In this document: one piece after another, positions 17,139 through 25,190 of the stretch
How the letters are laid out: each line of letters opens with the position of its first letter
Numbering within the stretch: the first letter of the stretch is position 1
Assembly (NCBI GenBank): GCA_905216195.1
Contig: CAJMSX010000041.1
Location: 1-35,285, forward strand
DNA: 35,285 bases
Direction of reading: 5' to 3'
Origin: an uncultured bacterium
Lineage (GTDB): Bacteria > Bacteroidota > Bacteroidia > Bacteroidales > Marinifilaceae
Program-made: the position numbers and the translations under genes
Notes under the pieces: generated by a model
Told to the model about the DNA's origin: nothing
Database searches by the model: none
What the model saw: the letters and a program-made list of their open reading frames with translations, nothing else

Positions 17139-17154
17139 CTTACAAAAATGTAAG
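17139..17154. promoter_or_regulatory. candidate HxlR operator
   Basis: CTTAC-AAAAAT-GTAAG is a perfect inverted repeat in the divergent cupin-hxlR spacer, followed at about 17157-17173 by ACTTAC-CTGA-AAGTAA, a second, looser copy of the same half-sites. HxlR-type regulators bind as dimers to such sites next to their own gene; assignment here is by position. Confidence 0.5.
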
Positions 17155-17184
17155 GCACTTACCTGAAAGTAATTATAATTGAAA

Positions 17185-17556
17185 ATGAACAGTTTACCGC
17201 TACAAGAAAATCTGAAAAAATATACCCGTATCGAAAGTTGTCCCGTTCGTAACATATTGTCCCGGTTTTCCGGCAAATGGGCCATGCTCATTCTCTGTGT
17301 CCTTTCCGAAAATGAGGTGACACGCTTCAACTCCATAAACAAAGCCATTCCGGATATATCTCCTAAAGTGCTTACCGAAACCTTGAAAAGTCTCGAAGCC
17401 GACGGCCTGGTACGCAGGAAACTTTATGCCGAGATACCGCCCAAAGTGGAATATTCTCTGACCGAACTCGGGAAAAGCCTGATACCCATTATCAACAGTC
17501 TTATCTCCTGGGCGCTGGAAAATTTTGCGGTCATTACAGGGAATAAACCTGCATAG
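17185..17556 (+). CDS. HxlR-family winged-helix regulator
   Basis: A 123-residue transcription factor, all one MarR/HxlR-type winged helix: CPVRNILSRFSGKWAMLILCVL, then helix-turn-helix around FNSINKAIPDISPKVLTETLKSLEADGLVRR and the wing KLYAEIPPKVEYSLTELG. C19 in the conserved CPV position is a possible redox or electrophile sensor, as in HypR/QorR relatives. The ATG at 17185 is chosen over a TTG two codons upstream. It is expected to control itself and the divergent cupin gene. Confidence 0.9.
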   Translation: MNSLPLQENLKKYTRIESCPVRNILSRFSGKWAMLILCVLSENEVTRFNSINKAIPDISPKVLTETLKSLEADGLVRRKLYAEIPPKVEYSLTELGKSLIPIINSLISWALENFAVITGNKPA

Positions 17557-17581
17557 ATACCCCCACAGCAAAAAGAGGCAA

Positions 17582-17607
17582 GGGGACATGTCTTTTGGGC
17601 TATTTTT
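17582..17607. repeat. intergenic CGTCCCC repeat, long form (B), minus orientation
   Basis: GGGGACATGTC followed by TTTTGGGCTATTTTT, the reverse of the long form. It lies between hxlR and the PAS-LuxR gene in tandem and ends 2 bases before the latter's -7-like box (TATCTTTA, 17610-17617), so it makes up the upstream promoter region. Confidence 0.75.
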
Positions 17608-17618
17608 CGTATCTTTAC

Positions 17619-18383
17619 ATGATGAACCAGCACAATATCACTCCCGAAGAATTATGGTCGAGACAGCAAATAAGCGGTTCCGATGTAGATTATGAGCTGT
17701 GGGATGAGAAAAGGGAAGCGATACGGGAATTTGCCGGGCTAAGTGGGAGTTGTATTTTTACGGTGGATGTATTTAAGAGGAGGTATGACTTTGCTTCGGA
17801 AAACTTTTCTACGGTCTTTGGGTATTCTCCCGAACAAATCAGGAATATACAGGAACAGGGCGATTTGCTGGAAGAACGGATTCATCCCGACGACCGGAAA
17901 GAACTGAGGGAATACCAGATCGAACACGGACAGTTTATCTATTCGCTTCCTGCCGCCTGCCGGAACGATTACAGGCAGATCTTTCAACTGCGGATGCTCA
18001 ACGTAAAAGAACAGTATGTAAATGCGATAAGCCGTCATCAGGTCGTTCAGACAGATAGGAACGGTAAGGCATGGATGATACTGGGGATCATGGACATCTC
18101 CCCGGACCAGTTGCCTGCCGCGCATGTGAGGCGTACAGTGGTGAATATCCGGACGAACGAGATACTGACCTCTTTGCCTGTTCCGGTGGAAAAGCAGTTG
18201 ACGAAACGGGAAAAAGAGATCCTCCTATTGATCCGGCAGGGATATTTAAGTAAGGAAATTGCCGGTAAACTGAACCTGAGTATCTACACCGTCAATAACC
18301 ACCGGAAAAACATACTGGCCAAGCTGAATGTCGACAATGCCATTGAAGCCGTAAACCTGACCGGCGGTTTCGGGGCGTTATAG
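17619..18383 (+). CDS. PAS-domain LuxR-type transcriptional regulator
   Basis: A 254-residue regulator. The N-terminal two-thirds looks like a PAS sensor (FASENFSTVFGYSPEQIRN, then ERIHPDDRKEL, the common IHPDD PAS motif, and the strand AWMILGIMDISPD). The C-terminus is a LuxR helix-turn-helix: LTKREKEILLLIRQGYLSKE, then IAGKLNLSIYTVNNHRKNIL and AKLNVDNAIEAV. No phosphoacceptor domain is seen. Start at one of two adjacent ATGs (17619, 17622); the -7-like box at 17610-17617 would give a leader of almost no length. The stimulus and targets are unknown. Confidence 0.88.
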   Translation: MMNQHNITPEELWSRQQISGSDVDYELWDEKREAIREFAGLSGSCIFTVDVFKRRYDFASENFSTVFGYSPEQIRNIQEQGDLLEERIHPDDRKELREYQIEHGQFIYSLPAACRNDYRQIFQLRMLNVKEQYVNAISRHQVVQTDRNGKAWMILGIMDISPDQLPAAHVRRTVVNIRTNEILTSLPVPVEKQLTKREKEILLLIRQGYLSKEIAGKLNLSIYTVNNHRKNILAKLNVDNAIEAVNLTGGFGAL

Positions 18384-18407
18384 CTCAAAGGGGGGAAGAC
18401 TCAAGGC

Positions 18408-18450
18408 GACGGGGTATTTGCGTCATTCAAAGTGACGCATTTACCCTGTC
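18408..18450. repeat. intergenic CGTCCCC repeat, short form (A), palindromic copy
   Basis: Left arm GACGGGGTATTTGCGTCA and right arm TGACGCATTTACCCTGTC pair over 18 positions with three mismatches around a 7-base loop; CCCTTGCG follows. It lies between the convergent PAS-LuxR and tag genes and could work as a two-way terminator. It overlaps the last codons and stop of tag. Confidence 0.7.
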
Positions 18451-19029
18451 CCCTTGCGTTCCTTTTCGGCAGATACAGTCTGTCAAATGGTCGTTGATAA
18501 ATCCCGCTGCCTGTAGGTGTGCATAGCAAATGGTGCTTCCGAAGAACTTGAATCCCCGTTTTTTCATATCCTTACTCATGGCATCGGATTCGGGAGAAGA
18601 TACGGGAATTTCACTCAGTGACCGGTAAGTATTAATGATCGGTTTCCCGCCGGGAAAGAAAGATAGGGTATAGTTGTAGAAACTACCGAACTCCTTTTGG
18701 ACGGCAAGAAACAGCCTGGCATTCGTGATCGCCGATTTGATTTTCAAACGGTTTCTCACGATGCCTTCATCGTGCATCAGTCGTTCCACATCCTCTTCGG
18801 TCATTTTTGCCACCAAACCGGCATTGAAATCACAAAAGGCTTTGCGATAACCTTCCCGCTTCCTGAGTATGGTGATCCAGCTCAATCCCGCCTGGGCACT
18901 TTCCAGCACGAGAAACTCAAACAATGTCTTGTCGTCGGTCACTGGTTTTCCCCACTCCTGGTCGTGGTATTTCACATACAACTCGTCGGTTCCGCACCAA
19001 CCGCAACGTCCGTTTACTATATCCTGCAT
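18427..19029 (-). CDS. tag: DNA-3-methyladenine glycosylase I
   Basis: Base-excision-repair enzyme that removes 3-methyladenine from alkylated DNA. In the 200-residue form starting at 19029 the N-terminus reads CGWCGTDELYVKYHDQEWG, the Tag signature with zinc ligands C9 (or C12) and H22, and the C-terminal AAGFINDHLTDC supplies the second His-Cys pair. An open frame runs 53 codons further upstream, but that part is not Tag-like and a -7 box lies at 19057. The last dozen residues (KGTQGDRVNASL) are encoded by the intergenic repeat and are not family sequence. Alkylation repair here echoes the broken ogt gene at 12216. Confidence 0.92.
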   Translation of the reverse strand: MQDIVNGRCGWCGTDELYVKYHDQEWGKPVTDDKTLFEFLVLESAQAGLSWITILRKREGYRKAFCDFNAGLVAKMTEEDVERLMHDEGIVRNRLKIKSAITNARLFLAVQKEFGSFYNYTLSFFPGGKPIINTYRSLSEIPVSSPESDAMSKDMKKRGFKFFGSTICYAHLQAAGFINDHLTDCICRKGTQGDRVNASL

Positions 19030-19056
19030 ATCTGTTGATCTTTGATGATTACCTCG

Positions 19057-19064
19057 CAAATATA
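19057..19064 (-). promoter_or_regulatory. -7 promoter box for tag
   Basis: Minus-strand TATATTTG fits TAnnTTTG and lies 28 bases before the ATG at 19029; it supports that start over the longer frame. Confidence 0.55.
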
Positions 19065-19227
19065 GTAGTTTATCAAAAAACTTTCCCTTCTCCATAGATT
19101 TTAATGGGCAAAAGTAACTCTTTAACGGGCACAGGATTTCTCCTGTCCGGTAAAGGTTTCCAACTGCGGAACCGGTAATCCTCCGCAAACAGTTAGTTGA
19201 CGGGACGCACGCTGCACCAACACCTCA

Positions 19228-19263
19228 TAGCCCAAAAGACACGTCCCAGTGGGCTACTTTTCG
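19228..19263. repeat. intergenic CGTCCCC repeat, long form (B)
   Basis: TAGCCCAAAAGACACGTCCC followed by AGTGGGCTACTTTTCG: TAGCCC and GGGCTA are perfect outer arms. It lies in a divergent spacer (tag and crp-like genes point away), which speaks against a pure terminator role. Confidence 0.8.
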
Positions 19264-19318
19264 CAAGTTTGAAAAAATGTGAGTATATTCACCACGGATT
19301 ATATTCGCTGTTAACACC

Positions 19319-19891
19319 ATGGAAAATATAAGGAAAGCCCTGAAATCCTGCTCCGGCATGAGCGACGGCTCTATCGACGCATTGTTTGCCCACAGTGCTG
19401 TGTTAAAGCTGCCGAAGAAGCATATTCTGACTTCTTCTTTACAGGCGGATAAGAATTTTTATTTCATAGAAAAGGGCATATCCCGTTCGTACTGCGTCAT
19501 TAACGGGAAAGAGGCTACTTCGTGGTTCAGCAAAGAAGGGGACATCGTTTTTTCCACCAACAATTTCTATGGCAAAATACAAGGGTACGAATATGAGATG
19601 GTGCAATTGCTGGAGGATTCCGTTCTGTATGCCATACCAGTAAAAGCACTGGAAGCCTTATACCTGACGAACATAGAAATCGCCAACTGGTCGAGAATCA
19701 TCCACCAGCGCGCCTTTATCAAGAACGAAAAACGCCTCCTGTCCCGCTTATACCAATCGGCGGAAGAGCGGTACAGGGAACTGTTGCAGACAGATGCCGG
19801 ACTCTTCCGGCGGGTCAATCTGGGGTATATCGCCTCTTATCTGGGAATTTCGCAGGTAACCCTGTGGCGTCTGCGCAACAAGGTTAAATAA
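19319..19891 (+). CDS. Crp/Fnr-family transcriptional regulator
   Basis: A 190-residue regulator with an N-terminal cyclic-nucleotide-binding-type barrel (LKLPKKHILTS, FYFIEKGISRSYCVINGKEATSWF, KEGDIVFSTNNFY) and a short C-terminal helix-turn-helix, GYIASYLGISQVTLWRLRNKVK. No cysteine cluster for an iron-sulfur centre is visible, so it is Crp-like rather than Fnr-like. It precedes the acyltransferase gene by 78 bases on the same strand and may control it. The ATG directly follows TTAACACC. Confidence 0.88.
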   Translation: MENIRKALKSCSGMSDGSIDALFAHSAVLKLPKKHILTSSLQADKNFYFIEKGISRSYCVINGKEATSWFSKEGDIVFSTNNFYGKIQGYEYEMVQLLEDSVLYAIPVKALEALYLTNIEIANWSRIIHQRAFIKNEKRLLSRLYQSAEERYRELLQTDAGLFRRVNLGYIASYLGISQVTLWRLRNKVK

Positions 19892-19969
19892 CGCCTGCTT
19901 TTTTTAACTACTTAAAAAATTATTGCAGTCCGTAGTTATACTTTTACGCTTTCGAAATAGAAGTGTAAA

Positions 19970-21125
19970 ATGAAGACGAAACCCTTTCACCCGGCGGTTT
20001 CCAACCGTATCGTATGGGCCGACCTGCTTCGGTTGGTGGCTATTTTCATGGTTATCTGCATCCATTGCTCCGACCCTTTCAATGTCTCGCCCGGAGCGCG
20101 CTCCAATCCGGATTATAATTTCTGGGGCAGCCTCTACGGGGCCTTTTTGCGTCCGTGCGTGCCTTTGTTCGTGATGCTCACGGGCATGTTACTATTGCCC
20201 GTGCAGCAGGATACGGGGCTGTTTTACAGAAAACGGATGTTGCGGATCATCGTTCCTTTTCTGATTTGGTCGGTGGTCTATAACCTTTTCCCCTGCCTGA
20301 CCGGGCTGGCAGGGGGGGATAGTTCGGTTCTTTCCCGGATGTTTGCCTATGCGGGTGAAAATCCTTCGCAATGGTGGGAAAGTTGTTGGCGCAACATTTG
20401 TATGATCCCTTTTCAACTTTTCCGTCTACACCATTCCTTTGTGGTATATCTATATGCTGATCGGCCTGTATTTATACATGCCTTTTCTCTCCGCCTGGTT
20501 AAAGCAGCCGTCTGCCGGACAGATGAAAATCTTTCTTTCCGTTTGGGCGGTTACGCTCTTTCTGCCTTATGCCACGCAGTTTATCTCTCCATACCTGTGG
20601 GGCAGGTGTGCGTGGAACAGTTTCGGTACGTTCTATTATTTCGCCGGGTTCGCCGGGTATCTGGTGTTAGGATATTATTTAGGGCATAAAAAACCGTATG
20701 CCACCGGCCTGACCGTCCTGCTGTCGGTTATTTTGTTCGCTGCCGGATACGCCGTTACCTACGCCGGTTTCCGTGAGATGACAGCCCGTCCGGCTGTTTC
20801 GGAAGAACAGATGGAGTTGTTTTTCCTGTATTGCTCACCGAATGTCCTGCTCATGACGGTGGCCGTCTTTCTGCTGGTACAAAAGGTGCGGATACGTTCG
20901 CCTTTCTTGATCTCTGCGCTGGCGAATATCACAAAATGCGGATTGGGTATTTACATGATCCATTATTTTATCGTCGGGGCCGCCTATCTGCTTATCGACC
21001 GGATAAACATTCCCGTCGCTTTGCGCATTCCGCTTACCGGCATTCTGGTATTTGCCGTATCCTGGGGTATCGTTGCGTCGGTTTATAAAGTCGCGCCGAG
21101 ATATGCCAGATGGATAATGGGATAA
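19970..21125 (+). pseudogene. acyltransferase-3 family membrane protein, frameshifted
   Basis: The two frames together encode a polytopic acyltransferase of the OafA/WecH type, which moves acetyl or similar groups onto surface sugars. The first part has IVWADLLRLVAIFMVICIHC, FLRPCVPLFVMLTGMLLLP and RKRMLRIIVPFLIWSVVY; the second continues NFSVYTIPLWYIYMLIGLYL through KCGLGIYMIHYFIVGAAYLL. The switch is at 20410-20413, a run of four T where three would keep IPFNFSVY in frame; one extra T explains it. A homopolymer of four is a modest target for sequencing error, so both error and true mutation are open. Confidence 0.85.
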
Positions 21126-21130
21126 GCCGC

Positions 21131-21149
21131 GCTCCCGTCCCCTTGAGTC
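21131..21149. repeat. intergenic CGTCCCC repeat, short form (A)
   Basis: GCTCCCGTCCCCTTGAGTC fills the gap between the convergent acyltransferase and ParE genes; the ParE stop codon follows at 21150. Confidence 0.5.
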
Positions 21150-21461
21150 CTATTTAAGAAAATCTTTCAGTTTCCGGGCATCCCGGCGGTGGTCCCAGAT
21201 CCTGATAAGATAAATAGTTCTGTTTTGTACAAGGTAATACAAAGTATGGATTTTTGATATGACACACCGCCTCAGTCCCGGATAGTGGAATGTAGCCGGA
21301 AAGGTGAGCGGGGAAGTTTGAATGTAAATGATGTTTTTGTCTATCTGGCGGACAAATTTTCTGATTTCACGCTCGTTCCAGTTTTCTGAAAGATAGCGGA
21401 TAATTTGTTCAAAATCATCGGCAGCCCGGGCAGACCATTTAATCTTGTAGCCAGCGCTCAT
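21150..21461 (-). CDS. ParE/RelE-family toxin
   Basis: A 103-residue basic protein with the compact RelE/ParE fold: KIKWSARAADDFEQIIRYL at the start, RRCVISKIHTLYYLVQNRTIYLIRIWDHRRD near the end. The terminal IWDHRRD with its arginines is typical of ParE-type toxins. Target (gyrase or mRNA) is not decided by the sequence. Its start overlaps the 3' end of the upstream antitoxin gene by 23 bases. Confidence 0.85.
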   Translation of the reverse strand: MSAGYKIKWSARAADDFEQIIRYLSENWNEREIRKFVRQIDKNIIYIQTSPLTFPATFHYPGLRRCVISKIHTLYYLVQNRTIYLIRIWDHRRDARKLKDFLK

Positions 21462-21693
21462 ACCGTTCCTTCATTTGTTCATGAGAAACTGTCAGACCCT
21501 TTTCTACATCTTCCAATCCCTCTTTTATAGCCTGACGTTCGGCAGGAGAGATAGCCAGCCACCAGTCTTCGGCATCTTCTACTACCCGCGCGAATTTCAT
21601 CTTCCGCAGTAATTCAACGAAGGCTTTTCCTTCTTGCGTGCTTTCGTCTATGAGAACAGTGGTCATTGTATGAAGTATTTTAATGGTGTTCAT
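21439..21693 (-). CDS. antitoxin partner of the ParE-type toxin
   Basis: An 84-residue acidic protein upstream of and overlapping the toxin gene. A second ATG ten codons in (MTTVLIDESTQEG) is an equally good start. The middle reads ISPAERQAIKEGLEDVEKG, a helical stretch typical of antitoxins paired with ParE in Bacteroidetes; a DNA-binding domain is not obvious. Assignment rests on position, size and overlap. Confidence 0.75.
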   Translation of the reverse strand: MNTIKILHTMTTVLIDESTQEGKAFVELLRKMKFARVVEDAEDWWLAISPAERQAIKEGLEDVEKGLTVSHEQMKERYERWLQD

Positions 21694-21747
21694 AACAAAG
21701 GTAAGGATAAAATTCTAAAAATCATAAGCTGTAATGAATATGACTTA

Positions 21748-21769
21748 TTTACCCCGTCCCCATGCGTCA
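21748..21769. repeat. intergenic CGTCCCC repeat, short form (A)
   Basis: TTTACCCCGTCCCC followed by ATGCGTCA; same half-sequence as the right arm at 18433-18455. It lies immediately before a long-form copy at 21773. Confidence 0.6.
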
Positions 21770-21772
21770 TTG

Positions 21773-21808
21773 ATAGCCCGGAAGACACGTTCCCACGGGC
21801 TACTTTTC
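21773..21808. repeat. intergenic CGTCCCC repeat, long form (B)
   Basis: ATAGCCCGGAAGACACG, then TTCCCACGGGCTACTTTTC. AGCCCG and CGGGCT are outer arms. The stop codon (21800-21802) and last residues of the yhcG-like gene on the minus strand lie in this element. Confidence 0.75.
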
Positions 21809-22837
21809 TATTAACAATTCTATTTTCTTCGCAATCTCCTCCGATGCAGGCAGCAATTTCCTGTAAGCCTCCGGGAGTTCGGAGGAAAGACTGTAAGTGG
21901 CAATGCCGATGGGCATCGTGGAGCTTTTAAGGGCATATTCCACGATTGTGCGGCTCTTGGACTTGCAGATGATAATCCCTATCGCCGGATTTTCATGCGG
22001 CAGCTTTACGGTATCATTCAGCACATTCAGGTAAAACTCCATTTTCCCTTTATACTCGGGCTGGAATTCACCCACTTTCAGTTCCACCGCTATCATGGCT
22101 TGCAAACGCCTGTTGTACAGCAGCAAATCAATAAAATATTCTTTTTCGTCCACCACCAGCCTGTACTGATTGGCAACAAACGAAAAGTCCGTGCCGAATT
22201 CCAGCAGGAACGCCCGGATATTCTTTACAATGGCCTGCTCCAGCTCATATTCCGAATGTTCATCGCCCAGTCCGGCAAATCCCAGCGTATATTCATCCTT
22301 CACGGCAAGGATAGCCTGATTCTTTATCTTCTCCGGCAGGGTGGCATCGAAATTGCTTTGTCCCAGCAGATACTTCTCATACGTCTTCATCTCTATCTTA
22401 TGGATAAGCACGTCTTTCGTCCAGCCGTATTTCCGGGTGGAAAGAATATAGAACTGCCGTTGCCGGGTGTCCTTACATTTGGTGAGGATAACGATATGCT
22501 TCGACCAACTGATTTCTCCAACTAATGGTTGGAGAATTTCATCGGACTGATATTCAGCGTAAAAGCGTGCCATATCCCACATATTAGAAGCCCCGAAGCC
22601 TTTTATCCCCGGAAACTCTTTCTGTATATCCCGGGAAAGATTCTCGACAACGGATTTTCCCCAGCCTAAAGCTGTCTGCTGTTCCGTTATCCGTTTGCCA
22701 ATTTCCCAGTAAAGGCCGATCATCTCCCGATTGACCGCCTTTAGCGCCTCGTACTGTGCCGAGCGGATGCGTTTAGTAATTTCATCCCTGAAATGCTGGT
22801 AGTCGGGGGTTACTACCGGAATGTTGTTTGCTGCCAT
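21800..22837 (-). CDS. DUF1016 (YhcG-like) PD-(D/E)XK nuclease
   Basis: A 345-residue protein with the DUF1016 N-terminal helical domain (YWEIGKRITEQQTALGWGKSV, then LSRDIQKEFPGIKGFGASNMW) and a C-terminal nuclease domain whose PD-(D/E)XK residues appear as FIDLLLY and VELKVGEFQPEYKGKM. Members are widespread and often lie near restriction or defence genes; the function is not settled. The ORF opens 12 codons earlier (22873), but a minus-strand -7 box TAAATTTG covers that start, so the ATG at 22837 (MAANNIPVVTP) is chosen. A truncated paralogue lies at 35107. Confidence 0.88.
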   Translation of the reverse strand: MAANNIPVVTPDYQHFRDEITKRIRSAQYEALKAVNREMIGLYWEIGKRITEQQTALGWGKSVVENLSRDIQKEFPGIKGFGASNMWDMARFYAEYQSDEILQPLVGEISWSKHIVILTKCKDTRQRQFYILSTRKYGWTKDVLIHKIEMKTYEKYLLGQSNFDATLPEKIKNQAILAVKDEYTLGFAGLGDEHSEYELEQAIVKNIRAFLLEFGTDFSFVANQYRLVVDEKEYFIDLLLYNRRLQAMIAVELKVGEFQPEYKGKMEFYLNVLNDTVKLPHENPAIGIIICKSKSRTIVEYALKSSTMPIGIATYSLSSELPEAYRKLLPASEEIAKKIELLIEK

Positions 22838-22860
22838 AACTAATGTACACAGGATTATTA

Positions 22861-22868
22861 CAAATTTA
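22861..22868 (-). promoter_or_regulatory. -7 promoter box for the DUF1016 gene
   Basis: Minus-strand TAAATTTG fits TAnnTTTG, 24 bases before the chosen ATG, and decides between the two candidate starts. Confidence 0.5.
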
Positions 22869-22915
22869 TGCATTTTTTCACTATCCCCGGTAAAAACAGC
22901 CGTTCTAATTTTATG

Positions 22916-22966
22916 ATGACCCGAATACCCCGTCCCCTTGGGTCACCTCGTAGCTATAAATAGCTA
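22916..22966. repeat. intergenic CGTCCCC repeat, short form (A), plus adjoining palindrome
   Basis: TGACCC and GGGTCA enclose GAATACCCCGTCCCCTT. Directly after, TAGCTAT-AA-ATAGCTA (22951-22966) is a perfect palindrome followed by TTTCG. It stands between two divergent genes (DUF1016 and the helicase), so it is not a terminator for either. Confidence 0.65.
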
Positions 22967-22989
22967 TTTCGCAGGCCGGGGCAATCGTG

Positions 22990-22997
22990 TAAGTTTG
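22990..22997 (+). promoter_or_regulatory. -7 promoter box for the helicase gene
   Basis: TAAGTTTG fits TAnnTTTG, 41 bases before the ATG at 23038. Confidence 0.5.
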
Positions 22998-23037
22998 CAG
23001 TCCCTTTGCGGATTTTCTTACATAACACGGCGGCTTT

Positions 23038-25098
23038 ATGGTATTTAATGAAACGGAAGAACAGGAAAGAGCTTATTTACAACGGGTGACCGATATCCTG
23101 AAAAAGGCGATGGAGCAGACGGAGCGCTCGGTCAAAGATCACGTAGACACTTTGCAGGAGTACAAAGATTATCTTTGGTCAAACAAGGATATTGACCCCC
23201 ATGAAATACGTTCCATGCGCGAAAGTATCCTCAATCATTTTGCATCGGGCGAAAGTGTGATCGACAAGCGCAGGCGTTTGGGCAGAATCGCGGATATTCC
23301 GTATTTCGGACGGATTGACTTTAAAGAAGCGGGGACGGACACTCCGGTAATGCCTGTTTATATCGGTATCCACACTTTTTATGATCCCGGTAGCAAAACC
23401 AACCTGATTTATGACTGGCGGGCCCCGGTTTCGGGCATGTTCTACGATTATGAGCTGGGAGAAGCCTGCTACATCTCCCCGGCAGGCCCCGTAAAAGGGG
23501 ATATTTCCCTGAAACGGCAATACCGTATCCGTCGTGGCCACATGGAATATATGATCGAAAGCTCGCTGACCGTGCACGACGATGTGCTGCAAAAGGAATT
23601 GAGTGCGAATGCCGACGATAAGATGAAGAATATCGTGGCCACTATCCAGCGGAAACAGAACCGGATTATCCGCAACGAAGAGGCTCAGGTGCTGATTATA
23701 CAGGGAGTTGCCGGATCGGGCAAAACTTCCATTGCGCTGCACCGCATTGCTTACCTGTTGTATACGTTCAAGGGCCGTATTTCGGCAAAGGATATACTGA
23801 TTGTATCGCCCAACCGGGTTTTTGCCGATTATATTTCCAACGTGCTGCCTGAACTGGGCGAGGAAACCGTCCCCGAAATCAGTATGGAACAAATACTGTG
23901 CGGTGTATTAGACAATAAATACAGGCACCAGACTTTTTTCGAACAGGTGGACGAGCTGCTGACCCGTCCCGCTCCGGGACTGGCAGAGCGCATACGCTAT
24001 AAGACTTCTTTTGAGATGGTTTCCGAACTGGAACGTTTTATCCTGCACGTGGAGAACAACTATTTTAAAGCTGCGGATGTGCGGCTCACCAAAAACGTCA
24101 CCCTTCCTGCCGGATTTATCGCCGAGCAGTTCCGGCGGTTCAGCCGTTATCCGGTACGGCGGCGGTTTGAAGTGATGACCGACTATATCGTGGAAAGAGC
24201 CCAGATACAATACCGGATCACAGTTACTACGGCCGAACGCAGGCTGCTGGGGAGGGAGATTAGAAATATGTTTGCGGGCCGTGATGATCTACAGCTTTAC
24301 AGGGATTTTTTCGCATGGGCCGGAAAGCCGCACTTGTTTAAGCTGCGGAAGAACCGGACGCTTGAATATACGGATCTGTCTCCCCTGGCTTATTTACACC
24401 TGGCATTGGAGGGAAACAGCCGTCCGAACCGCGTCAGGCATTTGCTGATAGACGAGATGCAGGATTATTCGCCTATCCAGTATAAGGTGATTCAGAAACT
24501 TTACCCTTGCCGGAAAACGGTGCTTGGGGATGCGGCACAAGCGGTAACGCCTTACGGTTCGTCTACTGCTGCTATGATTCAAAAGGCATTTGTGACGGGC
24601 AAAGTTATGAAGTTGTGCAAGAGTTATCGCTCGACTTATGAAATCACGGGTTTTGCGCAGCGAATCCGTGCAAATGACGAGCTGGAACCCATTGCACGGC
24701 ATGGGGAAGAACCCCGGGTATTGAGATTCAGGACGGAGGAAGAAGAAATTTCCGGTATCGCCGCTTTGCTTTCCGCTTTCCGGGCATCGACTTATACCTC
24801 GCTGGGGATCATCTGTAAAACGGAAGCGCAGGCGCAGGAATTAGCCGCAAAACTGCAGGCATCTCTGCACGAAGTTCATTTCCTTTCCAGCCGGAGCGCA
24901 ACTTTTGCAAGGGGCATCATCGTTACGTCTGCGCATATCGCCAAGGGGCTGGAGTTCGACGAGGTAATCGTTCCCCATACCGATGCCGGAAACTATTGTT
25001 CGGAAATGGACCGCAACATGCTTTACATAGCTGTTACCAGGGCCATGCACAAGTTGACCCTGACCTATATCGGGACACAAAGCTGTTTTTTCCGATAG
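23038..25098 (+). CDS. HelD-like superfamily 1 (UvrD/Rep-type) helicase
   Basis: A 686-residue ATP-driven motor. An N-terminal charged coiled coil (about residues 5-80) is followed by Walker A GVAGSGKT (223-230), Walker B LLIDEMQD (469-476), the motif III-like GDAAQAV and the C-terminal helicase motifs SAHIAKGLEFDEVIV and MLYIAVTRAMHKLTL. Only split 1A and 2A domains with a long N-terminal arm are seen, the layout of HelD, which frees stalled RNA polymerase from DNA. The length is somewhat below that of Bacillus HelD. A DNA-repair helicase role cannot be excluded. It is preceded by its own -7 box. Confidence 0.85.
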   Translation: MVFNETEEQERAYLQRVTDILKKAMEQTERSVKDHVDTLQEYKDYLWSNKDIDPHEIRSMRESILNHFASGESVIDKRRRLGRIADIPYFGRIDFKEAGTDTPVMPVYIGIHTFYDPGSKTNLIYDWRAPVSGMFYDYELGEACYISPAGPVKGDISLKRQYRIRRGHMEYMIESSLTVHDDVLQKELSANADDKMKNIVATIQRKQNRIIRNEEAQVLIIQGVAGSGKTSIALHRIAYLLYTFKGRISAKDILIVSPNRVFADYISNVLPELGEETVPEISMEQILCGVLDNKYRHQTFFEQVDELLTRPAPGLAERIRYKTSFEMVSELERFILHVENNYFKAADVRLTKNVTLPAGFIAEQFRRFSRYPVRRRFEVMTDYIVERAQIQYRITVTTAERRLLGREIRNMFAGRDDLQLYRDFFAWAGKPHLFKLRKNRTLEYTDLSPLAYLHLALEGNSRPNRVRHLLIDEMQDYSPIQYKVIQKLYPCRKTVLGDAAQAVTPYGSSTAAMIQKAFVTGKVMKLCKSYRSTYEITGFAQRIRANDELEPIARHGEEPRVLRFRTEEEEISGIAALLSAFRASTYTSLGIICKTEAQAQELAAKLQASLHEVHFLSSRSATFARGIIVTSAHIAKGLEFDEVIVPHTDAGNYCSEMDRNMLYIAVTRAMHKLTLTYIGTQSCFFR

Positions 25099-25190
25099 TC
25101 CGCGGGGATAGGGTGTTTGGGGCTAAAGAGGATTTTCTTTTTGCCAAACTGTGAGTGAATGTGTGCGCATAGCCGCTATTCCCGCAAATC

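Noticed and set aside
19030..19188. 53-codon N-terminal extension of tag
   Set aside because: The extension does not match the family and contains the -7 box TATATTTG; the ATG at 19029 gives the normal Tag N-terminus.
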